From: Bacteroidales bacterium
GTDB taxonomy: Bacteria; Bacteroidota; Bacteroidia; Bacteroidales; JAIOZK01
Length of the DNA stretch: 63,642 nucleotides
Assembly: GCA_021740625.1 (NCBI GenBank)
Contig: JAIOZK010000023.1
Location: forward strand, 1 to 63,642
Reading direction: 5' to 3'
Shown here: positions 60,086 to 63,642 of the stretch, one piece after another
Layout: each line of letters opens with the position of its first letter
How positions within the stretch are numbered: the stretch's first letter is position 1
The notes under the pieces: model-generated
The model's input: only the letters and a program-made list of their open reading frames with translations
Told to the model about the DNA's origin: nothing
Database searches by the model: none
Made by a program: the position numbers and the translations under genes

Positions 60086-61957
60086 ATGAAAAGAGTATAT
60101 ATCATTGCTTTACTTTCCCTCTTCGTATTTGCCGGATTCAGCCAGGAAATACCTGATATTCATAAAAACCTGTACCAGGATGAGAAAGGCATCTTTCTTG
60201 AAAAAGACGGAGAAAAGATCTATGCCCTCGCGCCTGAAGATCAGTTTAAGTTTACAGATCTTTACGGAAATGTAAGCGGAAACGACAAAGGTCTGTTATT
60301 CGATTTCAAAAATTCCGGACTAAACGGAACCCTTTATTTCGGATTCATCAATTACAATGATGCAAAATATCCACAGCCGGTATTTTTCAAAAAGACCGCT
60401 CCCATCGAATCCGGAAATGCATTCATCAAAATTGCTGATGATCTTTCAGGTAAATATGATATGATTGGCTGGCAGGATTCCGGGCAGGGGACACTCGGCT
60501 ATCGCATTGTAAAGGAAAACGGTCACATGCTTTATGATGGCAAGGCATCCTTTTCATGGGACGGAAAAACCTTTCAATACCTTCCCACACTTATCGAAGG
60601 CCCCTTCGTTGACCTGCTGACGAATACCAGCCTTGTCGTCTCCTTTGAAACAACTGAAGAAGTAAGCGCCAGCGTTTTGATTGATGGAAAAACCTATTCA
60701 GACAAAGAACCCACCTTCCATCATGAAATTGAGGTCAGAGGCCTTCAGGCAGATACGCATTATGATTACACCGTCGAATACGGCAACCAGCGTCTCAGCT
60801 TTTCTTTCAGGACGGCCCCCGAAAAAGGAAGCCGCAAGCCTTTCACCTTTGCTTATGCCAGCGATTCCCGTGCAGGACAGGGCGGTGGAGAAAGAGATAT
60901 TTTCGGAACCAATGCATATATCGTTAAGAAAATTGCTGCTCTGGCCCAGGCTGAAAATGCCGCATTTCTCCAGTTTACGGGTGACCTGATCAACGGTTAT
61001 GAAAACAGCCGGGAAAGAATGCAACTTCAATATACCAACTGGAAACATGCCATTGAACCCTTTGCCCATTATTTCCCGGTAAACGAAGGATTTGGGAACC
61101 ATGAATCTTATGGGTACATCTTCCTGGATGGTGCAGGCAGTGAACTCTGCATGATCGATCATTTTCCTTTTCAGGATGATTCGGGCGAAAGCATGTTCAT
61201 GGAAAACTTTGTAAATCCGACCAACGGGCCGTTTTCTGAAGATGATTCAAAATATGATCCCAATCCGGATAAAATGGATTTTCCGCCTTATGAAGAGACT
61301 GTTTTCTGGTACCAACACGACAATGTGGCCATGATCGTTTTAAACAGCAATTACTGGTATGCCCCGGATGGCCACCAACTCAGCGGTGGAAACATCCACG
61401 CCTTTATCATGGATCAGCAAATGCTTTGGCTGGCGGAAACACTTCAGATGCTGGAAGAAGATGAAACAGTCGACCATGTTTTCATCACGCTACATACCCC
61501 GTTCTTCCCAAATGGCGGCCATGTAAAGGATGATATGTGGTACAATGGCAACAACGATCCCCGGCCAATTGTCGAAGAATATGCTTATGATGTGGGCATC
61601 ATTCAGCGGCGGGACCAGTTGCTCGACCTGATCGTGAACAAAAGTGATAAACCCCTGGCCTTGCTAACCGGCGACGAGCACAATTATAACTTGCTGCCCA
61701 TCACAAACGATATGGAACGTTACCCGGAGGATTATCCACATAAGAAACTCGAGCTGAAAAGAAAGTTTTACCAGGTAAACAATGGTGCGGCCGGGGCGCC
61801 TTATTATGCCCAGGAAGAAACTCCCTGGATGGACAGGGTGCAGGATTTTTCAACACAAAATGCGCTTGTGTTGTTTGACATTGATGGCAAAGAAGTAAAG
61901 GTGCGGGTAAAAAACCCCGATACTCTGGAAGACGTTGCAGAATATAACTTAAGGTAA
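60086..61957 (+). CDS. secreted purple-acid-phosphatase-like metallophosphoesterase
   Basis: 623 residues. Signal peptide 1-19 (AGFSQ). Beta-sandwich domains to about 255, the last a fibronectin-like domain of the purple acid phosphatase N-terminal type (NTSLVVSFETTEEVSASV; LQADTHYDYTVEYG). Catalytic metallophosphoesterase domain from 265: YASDSRAG, FTGDLING, GFGNHES (GNHE), LHTPFFPNGG and LTGDEHNYN supply the bimetal ligands. No T9SS tail. Probably periplasmic phosphatase or phosphodiesterase. Confidence 0.9.
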   Translation: MKRVYIIALLSLFVFAGFSQEIPDIHKNLYQDEKGIFLEKDGEKIYALAPEDQFKFTDLYGNVSGNDKGLLFDFKNSGLNGTLYFGFINYNDAKYPQPVFFKKTAPIESGNAFIKIADDLSGKYDMIGWQDSGQGTLGYRIVKENGHMLYDGKASFSWDGKTFQYLPTLIEGPFVDLLTNTSLVVSFETTEEVSASVLIDGKTYSDKEPTFHHEIEVRGLQADTHYDYTVEYGNQRLSFSFRTAPEKGSRKPFTFAYASDSRAGQGGGERDIFGTNAYIVKKIAALAQAENAAFLQFTGDLINGYENSRERMQLQYTNWKHAIEPFAHYFPVNEGFGNHESYGYIFLDGAGSELCMIDHFPFQDDSGESMFMENFVNPTNGPFSEDDSKYDPNPDKMDFPPYEETVFWYQHDNVAMIVLNSNYWYAPDGHQLSGGNIHAFIMDQQMLWLAETLQMLEEDETVDHVFITLHTPFFPNGGHVKDDMWYNGNNDPRPIVEEYAYDVGIIQRRDQLLDLIVNKSDKPLALLTGDEHNYNLLPITNDMERYPEDYPHKKLELKRKFYQVNNGAAGAPYYAQEETPWMDRVQDFSTQNALVLFDIDGKEVKVRVKNPDTLEDVAEYNLR

Positions 61958-62045
61958 ATGCTAATGAAACACTACTTCATAAATCAGCCCAAAACTTTAA
62001 CCTTTTACAAATCAGCGCTGAAAGGAAATTTGATTCTTGCAATGG

Positions 62046-62573
62046 TTAAAATTCAATTCCTTCCCGGGCTTCAACACCTTGCTGATAGTAATGCTTTACT
62101 TCTTTCATTTCTGTGACAAGATCGGCCAATTCGATCAATTCGGCAGGAGCATATCTACCGGTCATGATCACTTCAAGCTTGTCCGGTTTGTTTTCCAATA
62201 TTTCAATCACTTCCTCTATTGAAAACAATTTATAGAATAAGGCAATGAAGATTTCATCCAGCACCACCATATCAAAATTTCCTGTATGAACAATAGATTT
62301 AACTTTTTCGAGGCCTCTTCGAGCAGCTTTGATATCTTCCTCAGCAGGCTCCTTCACGATAAAACAACCCCGGCCAAACTGTTCGATCCGGATCTGTGGA
62401 ATATTTTTTCTAACCACAGCAATTTCCGAATAATCGAGACCTTTTACGAACTGAGCAATATACACTTTCATACCCGCTCCGGCCGCGCGCAGGGCCTGCC
62501 CAAAAGCTGCCGTGGTTTTACCTTTGCCGTTACCGGTGTAAATGTGGATGCAAGAATTCATTTTACTATTCAT
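62046..62573 (-). CDS. cobO: cob(I)yrinic acid a,c-diamide adenosyltransferase (CobO/BtuR type)
   Basis: 175 residues (start may be four codons later). P-loop YTGNGKGKTTAAFGQALRA, VYIAQFVKG, MVVLDEIFIALFY and LIELADLVTEMKEVKHYY at the C terminus are the CobO landmarks. It makes adenosylcobamide from the reduced corrinoid. Single gene here; other cobalamin genes are not in the window. No cobalamin riboswitch was seen upstream. Confidence 0.92.
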   Translation of the reverse strand: MNSKMNSCIHIYTGNGKGKTTAAFGQALRAAGAGMKVYIAQFVKGLDYSEIAVVRKNIPQIRIEQFGRGCFIVKEPAEEDIKAARRGLEKVKSIVHTGNFDMVVLDEIFIALFYKLFSIEEVIEILENKPDKLEVIMTGRYAPAELIELADLVTEMKEVKHYYQQGVEAREGIEF

Positions 62574-62982
62574 AATCAGACATTCTATTGATTTTTGAAT
62601 ATCAATACCAACTGATCTGGCAAGTTACCCATTTTTGGGCAACTATCCCTGGCTGGACAAGAATTTTATTTATTCTTATTTGTCTTCGACAACTTGCCTG
62701 ACGGCAGTCAGGTTCGTTATTCAGTGTTCGATATTCGATATTTTTAGATACTTTGCGTCAGCTACTACTAACCGCTACATTTCATGGAATATCGAATATC
62801 GTACACCCAAAAACGAATCATGAAGTTATGGGGTAGCTGAAGAATCTTGGGTTATTATTGTTGTCACCTCACTAACACCAACGTCCCCGTATACGTATAA
62901 ATTACTCCATTTCGTACAACTTCCTGATAGCAGTTTTTAATCTTATGATCCAAATGCTTTTTTTTGTAAAAAGCACTAAACA
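62574..62982. other. repeat-rich intergenic region
   Basis: No supported gene. Contains a CCTGAC-GGCA-GTCAGG hairpin (62697-62712) and a larger inverted repeat with 14-bp arms CGATATTCGATATT (62729-62742) and AATATCGAATATCG (62788-62801), a low-complexity element seen also near 20.1 kb. Confidence 0.7.
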
Positions 62983-63147
62983 ATGGTTGTTATTATTAAA
63001 AAAGGTACAGGAAAAAAACGACTTAACGAATTATTAAAAAAGTTTAAAAGAAATAAGCGGTTCAATGCCAATCGTTTCCTCGGAAAAGTGCAATGGAACG
63101 AAGACGCCCTTACATACCAAAAAAGAATAAGAAATGAATGGGATTAG
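62983..63147 (+). CDS. small antitoxin-like protein
   Basis: 54 residues. N-terminal MVVIIKKGTGKKRLNELLKK resembles the DNA-binding or dimerising strand-helix of Bacteroidota antitoxins that pair with PIN toxins; the tail FNANRFLGKVQWNEDALTYQ and KRIRNEWD matches the toxin-binding end of that group (typical F-D-A-K-K-F-x-G-x-I...E-D-P-L...Q-K-x-x-R-D-E-W). Family recognised by eye only. Followed by a broken toxin gene. Confidence 0.72.
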   Translation: MVVIIKKGTGKKRLNELLKKFKRNKRFNANRFLGKVQWNEDALTYQKRIRNEWD

Positions 63148-63270
63148 AATTCTTTGTGACACCAACCCATTATTGCAGCAACTTCTTTATACCTGGATTT
63201 ACCTTTGCTTACTGCAGATACGGGCTTTGAAGGAATTGAAAAAATTAAACTTATTTTATTAGAATTGTAG
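63134..63270 (+). pseudogene. remnant of a PIN-domain toxin gene
   Basis: Starts at ATG 63134, overlapping the antitoxin end. The first codons read MNGIRILCDTNPLL, the usual start of a PIN toxin with its first acidic residue. After about 14 codons the frame changes and the sequence LPLLTADTGFEGIEKIKLIL (stop 63268-63270) is a typical PIN C terminus in another frame. Some 70-90 central codons are missing, so the toxin is inactive. Confidence 0.65.
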
Positions 63271-63283
63271 ATTAGCTAATACC

Positions 63284-63323
63284 TGCCAATGCCAATGCCA
63301 CTGCCACTGCCACTCCCACTCCC
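63284..63323. repeat. hexamer tandem repeat
   Basis: About 6-7 units of TGCCAA/TGCCAC/TCCCAC in a row. Confidence 0.85.
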
Positions 63324-63354
63324 TCACCTTACCAAATACTACACTCTTTTTATT

Positions 63355-63431
63355 TATGTCATCCCTACGGGATTTTCGAGGCCGGCCATAGTTTCCATTG
63401 CTACCATACTGCCGGGCCTAACAGGCCTTTA
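63355..63431 (-). repeat. composite dispersed repeat, copy B
   Basis: Read on the minus strand it aligns along its whole length to copy A (19953-20030): AGGCCT-GTT-AGGCC hairpin, the shared TATGGyAGCAAkGGAA core, a GGCC/GGCC hairpin, then ATCCC-GTA-GGGAT (63361-63373). Stem bases differ between copies but pairing is kept. Confidence 0.8.
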
Positions 63432-63459
63432 GATAAGGATATGAAGAAAAAAATACATG

Positions 63460-63560
63460 CTCCCAAAATCGCGTAGCGATGATCATTATGGTAGTAAAAA
63501 AAGCCGGAGATCGAAAATAAAGTGCCGTAGGCACGTTATTATCCAGAATATTTTTGAAGA
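63460..63560 (+). repeat. further hairpin units of the dispersed repeat
   Basis: AAAATCGC-GTA-GCGATGAT near 63468-63483 and TGCC-GTA-GGCA near 63522-63532 repeat the stem-GTA-stem design, with ATTATGGTAGTAA between them as in the core of copies A and B. Confidence 0.7.
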
Positions 63561-63642
63561 ATGGGATTTTCGATTTTGACGATAGTCTGTAAAACCCCGA
63601 AAAACTTGTTAATAAAGGCCTCGCCCGTAGCGAATTTTGAAG

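Larger units (their letters stand above)
63271..63642. other. repeat-rich end of the window
   Basis: No supported gene. Contains a hexamer tract, one full composite repeat in reverse orientation, and two or three further hairpin units of the same type. Confidence 0.7.

Noticed and set aside
62583-62610. FNR box before cobO (ATTGAT...ATCAAT)
   Set aside because: The half-sites are eight bases apart instead of four, and there is no matching promoter position.

Overview
The window comes from a Bacteroidota chromosome, most likely an anaerobic or facultatively anaerobic Bacteroidales/Marinilabiliales-like lineage; rank below phylum is inference. Evidence: three proteins with Bacteroidota type IX secretion (T9SS) C-terminal domains, a carboxypeptidase-regulatory-domain TonB receptor, a LytTR/histidine-kinase pair, a DUF2027-Smr protein, and many promoters with the phylum-typical -7 element TAnnTTTG. 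Shine-Dalgarno sites are mostly absent but strong at a few genes.

Layout. 0.2-8 kb: an outer-membrane barrel gene, then a NAD-linked bidirectional [NiFe] hydrogenase operon (hoxF with fused E-like domain, hoxU, hoxY, hoxH, maturation protease, dihydroorotate-dehydrogenase-like protein) and rex, with the same Rex operator before hoxF and before rex. 8-20 kb: housekeeping and envelope genes (MscS channel, hydrolase, AsmA-like protein, patatin, T9SS surface protein, ferredoxin reductase, two methylthiotransferases). 20-26.5 kb: an AT-richer section with a long AG/TG microsatellite, a gingipain-class C25 peptidase and another T9SS protein. 26.5-31 kb: LytTR two-component system, a lipoprotein, DUF2027-Smr. 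31-36 kb: TonB receptor, lipoprotein, MbnP and diheme MbnH/CcpA, a likely copper-linked operon.

36-58.7 kb is the most unusual part. It holds a Qmo-like complex operon (two HdrA-type flavoproteins, MvhD-like subunit, membrane QmoC-like subunit) led by DsrE-like and TusA sulfur carriers; a Crp/Fnr regulator; a CoA-disulfide-reductase-type flavoenzyme; an Fnr-box-preceded operon of poorly known genes (degenerate KaiC-like ATPase, radical SAM protein, methyltransferase, aminotransferase, Cys-rich mini-protein, DUF364, CGGC protein); a universal stress protein; a second Fnr-type regulator; and an operon resembling the orange-protein (ORP) locus of Desulfovibrio (two MinD/ferredoxin ATPases, two NifX/MTH1175-like proteins, ferredoxin, Gly/Arg-rich proteins, a 10-TM exporter, an Old-Yellow-type enzyme). 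The CoA-disulfide-reductase promoter and the ORP-like promoter share an identical ArsR/SmtB-type palindrome at the same distance from the -7 box, which links them to one regulator. No apr, sat, dsrAB or nif structural genes lie in the window.

58.8-63.6 kb: crcB-DUF190, a purple-acid-phosphatase-like lipid/periplasmic enzyme, cobalamin adenosyltransferase, then a degenerating segment with an antitoxin gene, the remnant of its PIN toxin, and copies of a structured dispersed repeat that also occurs near 20 kb. I saw no rRNA, tRNA, CRISPR array, prophage or intact insertion sequence.
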